Counted from the stretch's first letter, positions 26,832-36,604 are shown. The stretch is 64,000 nt of DNA from Parageobacillus sp. KH3-4 (GCF_022846435.1 NZ_AP025627.1:2390001-2454000); one strand, 5' to 3'. Notes: generated from the sequence alone by a model not told the origin. Made by a program: numbers and translations.

Positions 26832-27884
26832 TTACTGTATTTCTGGGTAGAACAGTACTTTCCCAAAAAATCCGTTTTTATTTGTTATTCTTTCAAAAAT
26901 CTCTGGTCCCTGTGAAAGAGGAACACGGTGAGTTATTAATGGCCTTACATTAATTAGTCCCTTGCTCATGCATTCGATTGTTGTGCTCCACTCTCTTCCA
27001 GGGAATGGAGCTGAGATAGCATTCCAAGATCCTAGTACAGTTAATTCATTTCTTACAATTTTTTCAAAATAAAATCGCTCGATGTTTACATCCGAGTATG
27101 GGATACCTAAAAACAAAACTTCTCCTCCTTTTTTGGCTAACGCAAACACTTGAGCAGATGTAATAGGAGAACCGGCTGATTCAATAACTAAATCAACCCC
27201 ATTTCCATCAGTTAATTCCATTAACTGTTCATAAGCTGTTTTTTCAACTGCATGAATAACAACATCCGCACCGACTTCTTTTGCAATATCTAATTTCTTA
27301 CTATCAATATCGATGGCATAAACTTTACTAGCACCGAAAATTTTTGCCCACTGAACAGCTAATAACCCAATACTCCCGCAGCCCACTACTGCAACATCTG
27401 CACCGGGCTGTGTTCTAGTTCGGTAAAATCCATGTGCCACTACAGCTGAAGGTTCTATAAATGTCGCCGTATCAAAATCAATTGTTTCAGGTATAGAAAG
27501 TACATTTTCTCCAGGAAGCTTTACATATTCTGCAAATGCTCCAGGATATCTAGCTCCAATCACTGTTAATTTTTTACATTGTGACAGTAATCCTTTTTTA
27601 CAGCTTTCACACTTTCCGCAATAAAGTGCAGGGCATGCTGCTACGCGGTCCCCGATTTTAACATGATGAACGCCAGAGCCGATTGCAGCTACTTCACCGC
27701 TAAACTCATGTCCCCATACCATTCCTTCAATATATGGACCTAGCTTAGCATATCTTGATAAATCAGAGCCACAAATGCCTGCCGCTTTTACTTTTATAAT
27801 GACCTCATCATTTTTTTCAATAAACGGTTCCGCCGCTTCCTCGTATCGTAAATCCCTTTTTCCATATAACTTTAGTGCCCTCAT
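26832..27884 (-). CDS. gatD: Zinc-dependent polyol-phosphate dehydrogenase, galactitol-1-phosphate 5-dehydrogenase type
   Basis: This 350-residue medium-chain dehydrogenase binds catalytic zinc through Cys in ICGSDLSRY, GHEFSGEV and a downstream acidic residue. Structural zinc uses the four cysteines of CGKCESCKKGLLSQC. The nucleotide site is VVGCGSIGLLAVQWAK. Its sequence style (MRALKLYGKRDLRYEE) fits GatD, which oxidises galactitol 1-phosphate to tagatose 6-phosphate. It is the last gene of the PTS operon, so it should act on the phosphorylated polyol brought in by GatABC. Other sugar-alcohol phosphates remain possible. Confidence 0.7.
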   Translation of the reverse strand: MRALKLYGKRDLRYEEAAEPFIEKNDEVIIKVKAAGICGSDLSRYAKLGPYIEGMVWGHEFSGEVAAIGSGVHHVKIGDRVAACPALYCGKCESCKKGLLSQCKKLTVIGARYPGAFAEYVKLPGENVLSIPETIDFDTATFIEPSAVVAHGFYRTRTQPGADVAVVGCGSIGLLAVQWAKIFGASKVYAIDIDSKKLDIAKEVGADVVIHAVEKTAYEQLMELTDGNGVDLVIESAGSPITSAQVFALAKKGGEVLFLGIPYSDVNIERFYFEKIVRNELTVLGSWNAISAPFPGREWSTTIECMSKGLINVRPLITHRVPLSQGPEIFERITNKNGFFGKVLFYPEIQ

Positions 27885-27910
27885 TCATTTTTACGTCCTT
27901 CCTACTTTGC

Positions 27911-28105
27911 TCATCTTTCATCAGTTTCTGCAGCCTCAACGGAAAGATTTGATTGGATAGACGGCCTTCTTTGTTTAAAATAAAATTTAGAGGCTAATGC
28001 TACACCGACAACAATGGTGTTAATTAACATCTGATGCTCAACATAAAAATCTCCAACCATACTCCCATATGGTCCAAGCACAAAATCAAGAATCTTTTCA
28101 ATCAT
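27911..28105 (-). CDS. Small single-pass membrane protein, 64 residues
   Basis: A real small gene with AAAAGGCGGTCGGG before its ATG. The product has an amphipathic N-terminus (MIEKILDFVLGPYGSMVG), one hydrophobic helix (LINTIVVGVALASKFYF, about residues 27-44) and a polar tail. It lies between two dehydrogenase genes in the PTS operon. I do not recognise the family. A regulatory or assembly role for the transporter is only a guess. Confidence 0.6.
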   Translation of the reverse strand: MIEKILDFVLGPYGSMVGDFYVEHQMLINTIVVGVALASKFYFKQRRPSIQSNLSVEAAETDER

Positions 28106-28245
28106 AATCCCGACCGCCTTTTATTTTTAATTGAATTTCTGGGCAGTCAGAAAACGTTTGACTCAATTTTGCATAGCTCTTTGAATTTTATATAAATATG
28201 GTTACACAAGGACACTGCTTTTTTATTTTTATTTCAATAAAATAA

Positions 28246-29277
28246 TCAATCGATAGGTGTTAACAATACTTTGATGGCTTCTCCATTTTTAATGACCCTG
28301 TACGCTTCATCCCATTGATCAATAGTAAATTGATGCGTAACAAGCGTTTTGGCATTTACTTTCTTTTCACTCATCAAAGCTAATGACGGCTCCCAATCAG
28401 CAGGTTTTTGGCTTCTAGATCCAATCAGTTTAATTTCTTTTTGAATAATCTTTTCTGCGTTAATAGGAATCTCAGGTTTTGCAAAAATACCTACCTGTAT
28501 CAACTGCCCTTTCTTTTTCAATAAGTCTAGCCCCATGTTCACCGCCGAAACAGCTCCTGCGCATTCAAAGACAACATCAGCACCATATCCATCTGTTAAA
28601 CTTTTTACAATATGGTTGATGTCTTCTTCTTGAACATTAACAGCATAATCCACCCCCAATTCTTTAGCTTTTTCTAGACGAAGTTGATCAGTAGACAAAC
28701 CAGCAACAATAACAGTCGCTCCATAAGTTTTTACTACTTGAGCAACGAGTAAACCAATTGGGCCAGGTCCTAGAACGACAACAACATCTCCTTCGCTAAT
28801 GGTTGCTTTAGCCACCGCATGATGTGCGCAAGCAAGCGGCTCAGTCATAGCAGCAGATACATAATCTACTTGTTCGGGAAGCTTGTGAACGCTTTCTTTC
28901 CTAGCAATTACATACTTAGCAAAACTGCCATTTTGCTGCGTTCCTAACCCTTTTCTACTGCTACACAAATTGTAATCGCCTGTTTGGCAATAAACGCATT
29001 CCCCACAAATATAGAAAGTTGTTTCTGACGTTACTCTGTCCCCCGGTTTAAATTCTGTTACGTTTTCACCGACCTCAACGATTTCCCCTGAAAATTCATG
29101 TCCCAAAACAACAGGTGCCTTTACTTTATAATGACCTTCGTACGTGTGAATGTCAGTACCACATATCCCACTATATTTCACTAATATTTTGACCTGATCT
29201 TTTCCCACTTCTGGTTCTACAACATCTACAATTTCTAGGCTGCCAAAACCCAATTCTTTTTTGACCAACGCTTTCAT
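28246..29277 (-). CDS. Zinc-dependent polyol(-phosphate) dehydrogenase, possibly D-arabitol-phosphate type
   Basis: The 343-residue medium-chain dehydrogenase has catalytic zinc ligands in ICGTDIHTY and LGHEFSGEI and structural zinc cysteines in CGECVYCQTGDYNLC. NAD(P) binds at VVVLGPGPIGLLVAQ. It is a second, distinct dehydrogenase in the galactitol-type PTS operon, directly after the EIIC gene. The opening MKALVKKELGFGSLEIVDV is like D-arabitol-phosphate dehydrogenases that accompany such PTS operons in other Firmicutes; this comes from memory, not a search. L-iditol/sorbitol dehydrogenase is the alternative. Its presence makes the true PTS substrate uncertain. Confidence 0.65.
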   Translation of the reverse strand: MKALVKKELGFGSLEIVDVVEPEVGKDQVKILVKYSGICGTDIHTYEGHYKVKAPVVLGHEFSGEIVEVGENVTEFKPGDRVTSETTFYICGECVYCQTGDYNLCSSRKGLGTQQNGSFAKYVIARKESVHKLPEQVDYVSAAMTEPLACAHHAVAKATISEGDVVVVLGPGPIGLLVAQVVKTYGATVIVAGLSTDQLRLEKAKELGVDYAVNVQEEDINHIVKSLTDGYGADVVFECAGAVSAVNMGLDLLKKKGQLIQVGIFAKPEIPINAEKIIQKEIKLIGSRSQKPADWEPSLALMSEKKVNAKTLVTHQFTIDQWDEAYRVIKNGEAIKVLLTPID

Positions 29278-29342
29278 TTTTTGTCCTCCTTATGCTTTAT
29301 GATAAGGAAACAGAAGGAGTCTAAAAATCTATTCCGTTTCAA

Positions 29343-30608
29343 TTAGTTTATTAGGGCGAAGATTTTATAAATTATATAGTTAATTAAATTACCGCCTTGG
29401 TCGATACTAGATATTTTGCTTGCACCTTCAGGCATATGGAATTTAGCATCAATAGCCATTTGTGTATGAAGTGCTGCAAGATCTGTCGCCATGTAAAGTG
29501 ATAAAGCAATCATAACAGTACCGACAATCACGGAATGAACAATATTCCCACGCGAAGCACCAACGATAAATGCGACAATAAAAGGAATCGTTGCTAAGTC
29601 ACCGAAAGGAAGAACATTATTGCCCGGCAAGATTACAGCTAATGCCACTGTTATCGGAACAAGAATTAACGCGGTTGAAATGACTGCCGGATGACCAATC
29701 GCGACAGCGGCATCTAGCCCAATATAAATATTTTGCGCACCAAATTTCTTTTGAAGTAATTCACGTGCTGATTCTGAAATAGGCATGAGACCTTCCATTA
29801 AGATTTTCACCATTCTAGGCATAAGAACCATAACTGCTGCCATTGACATGCCAATTTTAATCGTATCGCCAACAGAATAACCGGCAAGTAAACCTAAAGC
29901 TAAACCAAGAATGAGCCCCATGAAAATCGGTTCTCCAAATATTCCGAATTTTCTTCGGATTGTTTCAGGATCTGCATTCAATTTTTTAACACCAGGAATT
30001 TTTTGCATTAATTTCACCATCGGAATTCCTAATACTGCATAAGAGACTGTGCTCCCAGTAGCAACAGAAATACCCGGCAATCCAAAGTAATTTTCCAACA
30101 TTGGTGCTGTCCAATCGGCAATTTTTAAACATACAATTTGGAATAAAAGTGCAGCGATGAGCGCTTGGATTACGCTGTCTGTTAAAGCATATACAATAGC
30201 TCCCATAAACGTATAATGCCAAAAGTTCCAAATATCCACGTTCATTGTTTTCGTTGTTTTGGTGATCAGCATTAAAACATTTACTAACAATCCAAGCGGT
30301 ATAATAAATGCTGCGATTGGAGAAGCCCATGAAATAGAAGCTGCCGCTGGCCAGCCGACATCGATAACATTCAACTTAATTCCAAATCTTTCAACCATTC
30401 CTTGGGCAGCTGGACCTAAATTGCTCACGAGTAAATCGACTACCAAGAAAATCCCAACAAACGCCACTCCTATCGTTAGGCCCGCTCTAAAAGCTTTTCC
30501 AGGTTTTTGGCCAAATAGCAAACCAAGCAGGAAAATAACAACTGGCAAGATAACCGTTGCGCCCAAATCTAAAAACGCCTTCAACGCATCAACAAATTCC
30601 CTCATCAT
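29343..30608 (-). CDS. gatC: PTS transporter EIIC component, galactitol family
   Basis: The 421-residue membrane protein has about ten hydrophobic segments and the galactitol-family opening FVDALKAFLDLGATVILPV. It forms the polyol channel that delivers substrate to EIIB for phosphorylation. The ATG-ATG start has GGAGG in good position. It follows gatB by about 70 bases. The family includes galactitol and D-arabitol importers, so the substrate is open. Confidence 0.82.
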   Translation of the reverse strand: MMREFVDALKAFLDLGATVILPVVIFLLGLLFGQKPGKAFRAGLTIGVAFVGIFLVVDLLVSNLGPAAQGMVERFGIKLNVIDVGWPAAASISWASPIAAFIIPLGLLVNVLMLITKTTKTMNVDIWNFWHYTFMGAIVYALTDSVIQALIAALLFQIVCLKIADWTAPMLENYFGLPGISVATGSTVSYAVLGIPMVKLMQKIPGVKKLNADPETIRRKFGIFGEPIFMGLILGLALGLLAGYSVGDTIKIGMSMAAVMVLMPRMVKILMEGLMPISESARELLQKKFGAQNIYIGLDAAVAIGHPAVISTALILVPITVALAVILPGNNVLPFGDLATIPFIVAFIVGASRGNIVHSVIVGTVMIALSLYMATDLAALHTQMAIDAKFHMPEGASKISSIDQGGNLINYIIYKIFALIN

Positions 30609-30679
30609 TTAATCCTCCATTTTAATACATTCCTGCAGAAATCATGGAATCCAAACTTGTTATGTGAAATTTCTGTCAG

Positions 30680-30964
30680 TTAATTTTTCAAATATTCCAA
30701 AATTTCTTTTTTTACTTCTTCTAATCCTATTCCCGTTAAAAACGCTCGCGCATTGATTACAGGGAACGGGTACTCATTTTGAACAATAGTTGTAGTAACT
30801 AACAGATCAGCTGTATCGACATACGAACCTACTTCAGTAATCTTAATTTGAACAATGTCACATTCAATATTGTTTTCCGTGCAAAGATCTTCTATCGCTC
30901 TATTCACAATTGTCGATGTTGCAATTCCTGCTCCGCATGCTACCAATACTTGTTTTTTCTTCAT
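30680..30964 (-). CDS. gatB: PTS EIIB component, galactitol family
   Basis: This 94-residue cytosolic phosphocarrier has its phosphorylated Cys10 in LVACGAGIATSTI, the standard EIIB-Gat motif. It takes phosphate from EIIA and passes it to the polyol bound by EIIC. It lies 14 bases after the EIIA gene. The length is normal. Confidence 0.88.
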   Translation of the reverse strand: MKKKQVLVACGAGIATSTIVNRAIEDLCTENNIECDIVQIKITEVGSYVDTADLLVTTTIVQNEYPFPVINARAFLTGIGLEEVKKEILEYLKN

Positions 30965-30978
30965 GTTGATCTCTCCTT

Positions 30979-31446
30979 CTATAGTATTTGCAAATGATTA
31001 ACTAAGCGATTTTTTATATTTGACCTGTTTTCTTCTGACATTAGAAACTGCAATTCCTCTTCATTTTGAAATATTCCCATTAGTTTTTGAAGAAGAACGA
31101 GATGAGAATCTTTCTTATTTATTGCAAGCATAAATACTATTTGAACAGGAGTTTCTGCACTTCTTTCTCCCATAACCCCAAATTTCACCGGCTCCTTTAA
31201 TATCGCCACACTTATCGCATTTTTATTTACATGTTCTGCATCTGTATGAGGAATAGCGACGGAAACGCCATTGGTAGGAAGACCAGTAGCAGAGTTTTTT
31301 TCTCTCTCAATCACAGCTTCAATAAAGCTTTCTTTTACTAATCCTTTTTCAAACAGATTTATGGCCATGATCTTTAATAATTCTTCTTGATTATCCACAT
31401 TTACATCTTTCAAAATTAATGACTCATCAAAATATATTTCACACAC
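30979..31446 (-). CDS. gatA: PTS EIIA component, fructose/mannitol-galactitol type
   Basis: The 155-residue protein carries the EIIA active histidine in VAIPHTDAEHV, preceded by the GLPTNGVSV block. It accepts phosphate from HPr. Translation starts at GTG with a weak TTGGGGTGAT site. It lies between the PRD regulator and gatB in the same direction, so the four genes are probably one transcript. Confidence 0.85.
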   Translation of the reverse strand: MCEIYFDESLILKDVNVDNQEELLKIMAINLFEKGLVKESFIEAVIEREKNSATGLPTNGVSVAIPHTDAEHVNKNAISVAILKEPVKFGVMGERSAETPVQIVFMLAINKKDSHLVLLQKLMGIFQNEEELQFLMSEENRSNIKNRLVNHLQIL

Positions 31447-31478
31447 TTATTTATCACCCCAATATTTCTAAACGTACG

Positions 31479-33557
31479 TTATGGATCGGCTGCATATTTT
31501 TTGATGATTTCGTGTATCTCATAAATAGATTTTGCATTTATCATTTGTTGGCGGTCGTGATCGTTTCTCACTAGTTTCATTAGCTGCATTAGCGCCCGAA
31601 GATGGCGGTCTTTATCCAATGCTGCGATAACAATCACCAGCTGAATGGAATAGTCAGTTGCAAACGTTACACCCTTCCTTAACCGAAGTAAACTCATAGA
31701 AAGTTCATTAACCCCTTCATCTGGTGCGGCATGAGGAATAGCTGTCTTCGGGCCAATGACAATATATGGATCAGAATGACAGCGCTGAATCATAGCTTCT
31801 ATATAATGCTGTGTAATACTGTTCCTTTTTAGCAAAGGTCGTGAGGCAATCTTAATTGCTTCCTCCCAAGTACTAACAGAATGTCGCAAAGTAATCGTTG
31901 AAGGCGTTATTAATTCATATAAATCCGGGTTTTTCGTGCTAAATCCATAATTTAACTCTGGCGAACGGTCTTGACTAATATATTCTAGTAACTGTTTTGA
32001 TAAATTTTTTCTATCCTTAATCACACAATGTTTTTCGACAATTTCCAATATCCCATCTACATTTAATTCATTTGGCACATATCCGTATAATTCGTGCATG
32101 ACTTGTTTGCGTAGTCTCTTTTTCTCTTCGCATCCGAGAAAGGAGTTAACTAGAAAAAATTTTTTTGGTGTTTCTAAAAACACTGGTGCAAATACAATAT
32201 CGTAGTCCATTGGATATTCTTGGAATTCCCTGATTGATAATGAGTCTAGAAATATAAATTCCGGAAACAATTCCCTTAGTGTGCTGAACATCAATCGAGA
32301 AATGGAGACACCTTTAGGGCAGACGACAACTGCTTTCATTCTTTTGCTTATATTTTCTCCTTGTCGTGTAAGCCATCCCCCAATTAACATCGTTAAATAA
32401 ACAATTTCACTTTCTGGAATGTCACATCCAATTAAATCAACTAACGGTTGAATAGACTTTTTCACTAAATGATGAAGCTCTTTAAAATTATGGTTAACAA
32501 TTTTAACAATTTCGTACATCTCATTCACTTCTGTTAAGTTATACTTTATTCGGTAATATGCTGGCTTCATATGAAGAAATAACTTTTGAAGCAACTGATC
32601 CCTATCTTTCAAAAAAATGCATGTATTTTTTTCAAATAGTATCAGCATCTCATCCAATGCTTGTATTAAATCAGGAATGGTCTCCTCTGTTAATCCTTCT
32701 GACCAATGCACATTGGTTGTGAGTAAATGAAGTGTGATAAAGAGACGCTCCTCTTCTGGAACATCTTTGAAATTACGGAGAATTTCTTCTGTTGCCAAGT
32801 ATTCTTTGGTGTCTGAAATTTCTTCATAATTTATACAAGGCGAATCCATTTTCATTCCTTGACTAATTCTTCTTAAGATAAGGAGTAAAATATAAGGCAT
32901 TACCTCGATTTTCTCATCCGTAAATTTTAAGTTCAACGATTTTTCCACCTTTTCAATTCTATTTCTAAATTCTGCTATTTCTTCATCAGATAACTGGGCA
33001 ATTTGTCTTACTCTTTCGATGCCACGATCCATTTTTGAAATCTTGTATATTGTGGAAATCAATAATTTTCGAATGTTGAACTCTTTTCCTTCTATTAGAT
33101 AGCCGTATTTTCGCGAGTAACGAAGCTCAAGATTAAAGCCGTCAGCAAGCTTCTTTGCTTGTTTTAAGTCATCGATCACCGTATTTTTGCTTACTCTTAA
33201 TTCACTAGTAAAATGAACTAATGAAAGTTCTTCCGTTTTGCTTAATAACATAAACAAAATTATATTTACTCGTTGCATTTTGGATAATTCGTTCAAATTC
33301 TCATAACCAAACTCTTCATCCAGATTAAGTTCTAGATGAAGTTTCGACTTTAAAGTTTTATCGACCAGAAAATAGCCGCTGTTCGTCCTTTCAATTTCAT
33401 TCATATTTTTGCTTCTTAGCCATATATTTATTTTCTCAAAACTATACCCAATCTGCCTGCGGCTTAACTGGTATTTCTTTTCTAATTCTTTGCTGCTAAT
33501 ATTCGGATTCCTAATCACCTCTCTCAATAGATGGATGCTTCTTCCATCCAGTATCAT
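31479..33557 (-). CDS. PRD-containing transcriptional regulator (MtlR/BglG-type) of the PTS operon
   Basis: The 692-residue regulator has N-terminal HTH units (NISSKELEKKYQLSRRQIGY), two PTS-regulation domains around residues 180-400, an EIIB-Gat-like domain (VVCPKGVSISRLMFSTL) and a C-terminal EIIA-like domain with the histidine in TAIPHAAPDEG. Its activity should be set by phosphorylation from HPr and the cognate EII proteins. It is the first gene of the operon, and a cre-like site lies about 50 bases upstream. DNA-binding HTHs rather than an RNA-binding CAT domain at the N-terminus argue for an activator, not an antiterminator. Confidence 0.82.
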   Translation of the reverse strand: MILDGRSIHLLREVIRNPNISSKELEKKYQLSRRQIGYSFEKINIWLRSKNMNEIERTNSGYFLVDKTLKSKLHLELNLDEEFGYENLNELSKMQRVNIILFMLLSKTEELSLVHFTSELRVSKNTVIDDLKQAKKLADGFNLELRYSRKYGYLIEGKEFNIRKLLISTIYKISKMDRGIERVRQIAQLSDEEIAEFRNRIEKVEKSLNLKFTDEKIEVMPYILLLILRRISQGMKMDSPCINYEEISDTKEYLATEEILRNFKDVPEEERLFITLHLLTTNVHWSEGLTEETIPDLIQALDEMLILFEKNTCIFLKDRDQLLQKLFLHMKPAYYRIKYNLTEVNEMYEIVKIVNHNFKELHHLVKKSIQPLVDLIGCDIPESEIVYLTMLIGGWLTRQGENISKRMKAVVVCPKGVSISRLMFSTLRELFPEFIFLDSLSIREFQEYPMDYDIVFAPVFLETPKKFFLVNSFLGCEEKKRLRKQVMHELYGYVPNELNVDGILEIVEKHCVIKDRKNLSKQLLEYISQDRSPELNYGFSTKNPDLYELITPSTITLRHSVSTWEEAIKIASRPLLKRNSITQHYIEAMIQRCHSDPYIVIGPKTAIPHAAPDEGVNELSMSLLRLRKGVTFATDYSIQLVIVIAALDKDRHLRALMQLMKLVRNDHDRQQMINAKSIYEIHEIIKKYAADP

Positions 33558-33605
33558 TATATCCTCCTTTCTCTACGCTTATTGTAGCGCTAGTAAACAA
33601 ATTTA

Positions 33606-33619
33606 TGGATGCGCTTTCA
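33606..33619 (-). promoter_or_regulatory. Candidate cre (CcpA) site
   Basis: The minus strand reads TGAAAGCGCATCCA, matching TGWAARCGYTWNCW with one mismatch. It lies upstream of the PRD regulator start. Catabolite repression of a polyol PTS operon is expected in Bacillaceae. Confidence 0.55.
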
Positions 33620-33753
33620 TTCCTTTTTTTGAATTTTTGTAATACAAAATTGTGATTTGCTTTAAAAAATAAATATCGCTAAATCCTGCGACTATACCAT
33701 AATTCCTTCTAAAAGAAGAAACACGTCGTCCAATATCGCAATTCGATAACCAA

Positions 33754-34560
33754 ATGGGAAATTATGATCGCATTCTTCGTCATTTGTATCGGTTGATTCA
33801 AGAAATCTGTGTAAAAAATCATTATCATTACGATCATCGCAAGGGAAGGAAGTTTTGCGGCTTTCATATGGAACCATCCATTCCATTGAAAAAACGCACA
33901 AAAACGGAATCCTCAATGCCGTGTGAAGAAAAAACGACAAAACTGGAACAATGGAGAAAGTAAAATCATCGCACCAAATCGTTTAAACCGTGATTTTACA
34001 GATTCGCAGCTAAAATGAAAAATGGGTAATGGATATCATCACTTATTTGGTGCTTCGCTGCTTTGATTTATACAACAATGAAATCATTGCCTATCAAATC
34101 AGTGACCGACAAGATGTTCAACATTGTTAAAGACACTAGAAATGGACGTAAAAAAGCGACAACCGAAACAAGCGCTGCTCTATAGCGATCAGGGGGCGGT
34201 GTATACGTCTTATGCTTTGCAACATTTAGCCAAAGAAAAAGGCATTACCACAAGCATGCCCCGCAAAGGGAAATGCCGTGATAATGCCGTGATAGAATCG
34301 TTTCATTCCTTGTTAAAGTCTGAAACATTCTATTCTCAAGAAAAGCAAAATCTTAAACTCTCTGTTGTAAAACAATGGTTTAGAATTACATTCATTATTA
34401 TCATCAAATTCGAATTTAAACAACATGAAATGACCTATCTCCTGTGGAGTTCAGGAAACAGGCAGCAGCGGTGTTTTTTAGGCTGGTCAGTCCAATTGCG
34501 ATTCCGGGGCTTTTCTATCAATGTTTCCTTAATTTATTTTTCCACATCTCACTCATTCAG
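33754..34560 (+). mobile_element. Decayed IS3-family transposase (OrfB)
   Basis: Pieces of the rve integrase domain can be followed through several frames: RLNRDFTDSQLK, KWVMDIT with the first Asp, LYNNEIIAYQISDRQ, LLYSDQGAVYTSYALQ with the second Asp, MPRKGKCRDNAVIESFHS with the Glu, and the closing PVEFRKQAA. Frame breaks occur near 33960-34010, 34120 and 34390. No OrfA and no clear terminal repeats were found. Its end overlaps the 3' end of dhaM on the other strand by 8 bases. Confidence 0.8.
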
Positions 34561-34957
34561 CATCTGAACGCGCAACTTTCGCCATCTGTTTCGCCTGTTC
34601 GCACGCACGGACGACTTCATCAAGCGATTTGCCCAATCCTGCTTCTACAGCGGCGATATACGCCCCTTCCACCAACGGGGCATCGGCAATCGCGATATAA
34701 TCCGGTTTTCCGAGCATTTCGATCGCCAATTCCGCGTTCAGTAAAGCGCTTCCAAGATCAAAGAGAATGACAACCCCTTTTTCCGAATAAACCGATTCAA
34801 TCGCTTCTTTGATGCGGAAAGCGTTCGTTCCAATCTCTCCGTCGCTTCCCCCTGCAACTGCGATGCTGACATCGGGCTGGACTTGATTTAATAATTTTTT
34901 TAAACCATTTACTATTTCCTGGCTGTGCGAAATTAACACAAGGCTGACATACTTCAT
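34553..34957 (-). CDS. dhaM: Dihydroxyacetone kinase phosphotransfer subunit (EIIA-Man type)
   Basis: The 134-residue protein is a single EIIA-mannose-like domain with its active histidine at residue 11 (VLISHSQEIVNGL), followed by VAGGSDGEIGTN and VVILFDLGSALLNAE. It passes phosphate from HPr to the ADP held by DhaL. Gram-positive DhaM lacks the HPr and EI-like domains of the E. coli protein, as here. It is the last gene of dhaKLM, with an AAGGAGAG site. The stop region overlaps an IS3 remnant but the protein looks complete. Confidence 0.88.
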   Translation of the reverse strand: MKYVSLVLISHSQEIVNGLKKLLNQVQPDVSIAVAGGSDGEIGTNAFRIKEAIESVYSEKGVVILFDLGSALLNAELAIEMLGKPDYIAIADAPLVEGAYIAAVEAGLGKSLDEVVRACEQAKQMAKVARSDAE

Positions 34958-34972
34958 GAATCGATCTCTCCT

Positions 34973-35587
34973 TTATTCTTCCAGCGCTTTCGCTAAAGCG
35001 GCAAACAATAAATACGAAGAAGCCGAACCTGGGTCGATGTGGCCAACCGATCGCTTTCCTAAATAAGCGGCGCGCCCTTTTTTCGCCTCAAGTTCTTTTG
35101 TATGTTCCATTTTTTCTTTCGCAAGCAGCTCCACTTCTTTCGCGTGTACGCTTCCTTTCTCCCGCAAAAATTCCATGACCGGCTCCCATACGTCCACCAT
35201 CGTTTTCTCGCCGGCGTTTGCTTTTCCGCGCGCTTTGATTCCGCCTAACGCCGCTTCTAACGCTGCGACCAGCTCTTTGTCATCCGCTTCCTTTTTTCCC
35301 GCAAGCGCCAGCGACATTTTCAAAAAAGCCGTGCCGTATAGCGGTCCTGAAGCCCCTCCGACTTTCGCGATTAGCGTCATGCTTACGTCTTTGAAAAGCG
35401 AGCCGAGATCTTCGTAATTGGTAGAAGCAATTTTTCCAGCCACTTCTTGAAATCCGCGCGCCATATTTAGCCCATGGTCGCCGTCGCCGATCGCTTGATC
35501 GAGCTCCGTTAAATATTGTTTTTGTTGCTGAATGTGATCGTTTGCAATGCTCATCCATCGTTTCGCCTGCTTCACGCCAAACGCCAT
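34973..35587 (-). CDS. dhaL: Dihydroxyacetone kinase ADP-binding subunit
   Basis: This all-helical subunit holds ADP as a cofactor. The metal-binding aspartates lie in LDQAIGDGDHGLNMARG, and SGPLYGTAFLKMS and DPGSASSYL belong to the nucleotide site. I chose ATG 35587 (MAFGVKQ) because GAGGGG is correctly spaced; a start at 35608 would add seven residues. It lies between dhaK and dhaM. Confidence 0.9.
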   Translation of the reverse strand: MAFGVKQAKRWMSIANDHIQQQKQYLTELDQAIGDGDHGLNMARGFQEVAGKIASTNYEDLGSLFKDVSMTLIAKVGGASGPLYGTAFLKMSLALAGKKEADDKELVAALEAALGGIKARGKANAGEKTMVDVWEPVMEFLREKGSVHAKEVELLAKEKMEHTKELEAKKGRAAYLGKRSVGHIDPGSASSYLLFAALAKALEE

Positions 35588-35608
35588 GACGATTTCCCCT
35601 CTCCCCAT

Positions 35609-36604
35609 TTATTTTTTTAACGCAATCGTATCGGCAGGCGCATCGAACAATTCGATCAAGAAATCATCCAATTTGAACAGTGATATCGAACATCCCGCCA
35701 TTTCCAGCGAGGTCATATATTCTCCAATAAATGTTTCATGGACATGAATTTGTTTTTCCTTTAATATCTCCGAAACTTTCTTGTTAACAATATATAATTC
35801 CATTAACGGTGTCGCGCCAAGCCCGTTAATCATCACGGCGACGCGGTCGCCTTTTTCTAGCTTCATATCATCGAAAATTTTGTCAAGCAGCGTTTCCGCA
35901 ATTTCGTCCGCTGTTTTGATCGTTGTTTTTTCAATTCCCGGTTCACCATGAATGCCGATGCCGACTTCAATTTCATTTTCTCCAAGTTCAAAGCCAGGTT
36001 TTCCCGCTGCCGGCACGGTGCATGGAGTAAGCGCCATTCCCATGGAACGGACGTTTTGCACCGCTTTCTTCGCCACCGCCTCGACTTCTTCCAGCGATGC
36101 GCCGCGCTCCGATAGCGCCCCTGCGATTTTATGAACGAACACTGTTCCCGCGATGCCGCGCCTCCCTGTCGTAAACGTGCTGCCTTCCACCGCGACATCG
36201 TCATTTACAATGACTTTCGCTACGTTAATGCCTTCTGCTTCGGCCAATTCCGCAGCCATTTCAAAATTCATCACATCTCCCGTATAATTTTTGATAATAA
36301 GCAATACGCCTTTTCCGCTATCGACCGCTTTGATGGCCTCTAGCACTTGGTCAGGCGTCGGTGAGGTAAACACTTCCCCGCATACCGCCGCATCTAACAT
36401 CCCCTTTCCAACATAACCCGCATGTGCCGGTTCATGTCCGCTGCCGCCTCCGCTTACGATTCCGACTTTTCCTTTTACTGGAGCGTCATTTCTTACAATC
36501 ACCTTCGTACCCGGCAGCCGTCTTAACCGATTCTGATAAGCTGCGACCATTCCTTCTAGCATATCGTTGACGACTTGATTTGGATCGTTAATTAGCTTTT
36601 TCAT
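35609..36604 (-). CDS. dhaK: Dihydroxyacetone kinase substrate-binding subunit
   Basis: DhaK binds dihydroxyacetone covalently through the histidine in EVGIGIHGEPGI and transfers phosphate from DhaL. The N-terminal fold has GIVSGGGSGHEPAHAGYVG around residues 50-70. I chose ATG 36604 (MKKLINDPN) because it follows GAGGGGGAGAG at good spacing. The three genes make a PEP-dependent kinase feeding glycerol or dihydroxyacetone into glycolysis. No DhaQ/DhaS regulator or glycerol dehydrogenase gene is adjacent. Confidence 0.92.
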   Translation of the reverse strand: MKKLINDPNQVVNDMLEGMVAAYQNRLRRLPGTKVIVRNDAPVKGKVGIVSGGGSGHEPAHAGYVGKGMLDAAVCGEVFTSPTPDQVLEAIKAVDSGKGVLLIIKNYTGDVMNFEMAAELAEAEGINVAKVIVNDDVAVEGSTFTTGRRGIAGTVFVHKIAGALSERGASLEEVEAVAKKAVQNVRSMGMALTPCTVPAAGKPGFELGENEIEVGIGIHGEPGIEKTTIKTADEIAETLLDKIFDDMKLEKGDRVAVMINGLGATPLMELYIVNKKVSEILKEKQIHVHETFIGEYMTSLEMAGCSISLFKLDDFLIELFDAPADTIALKK

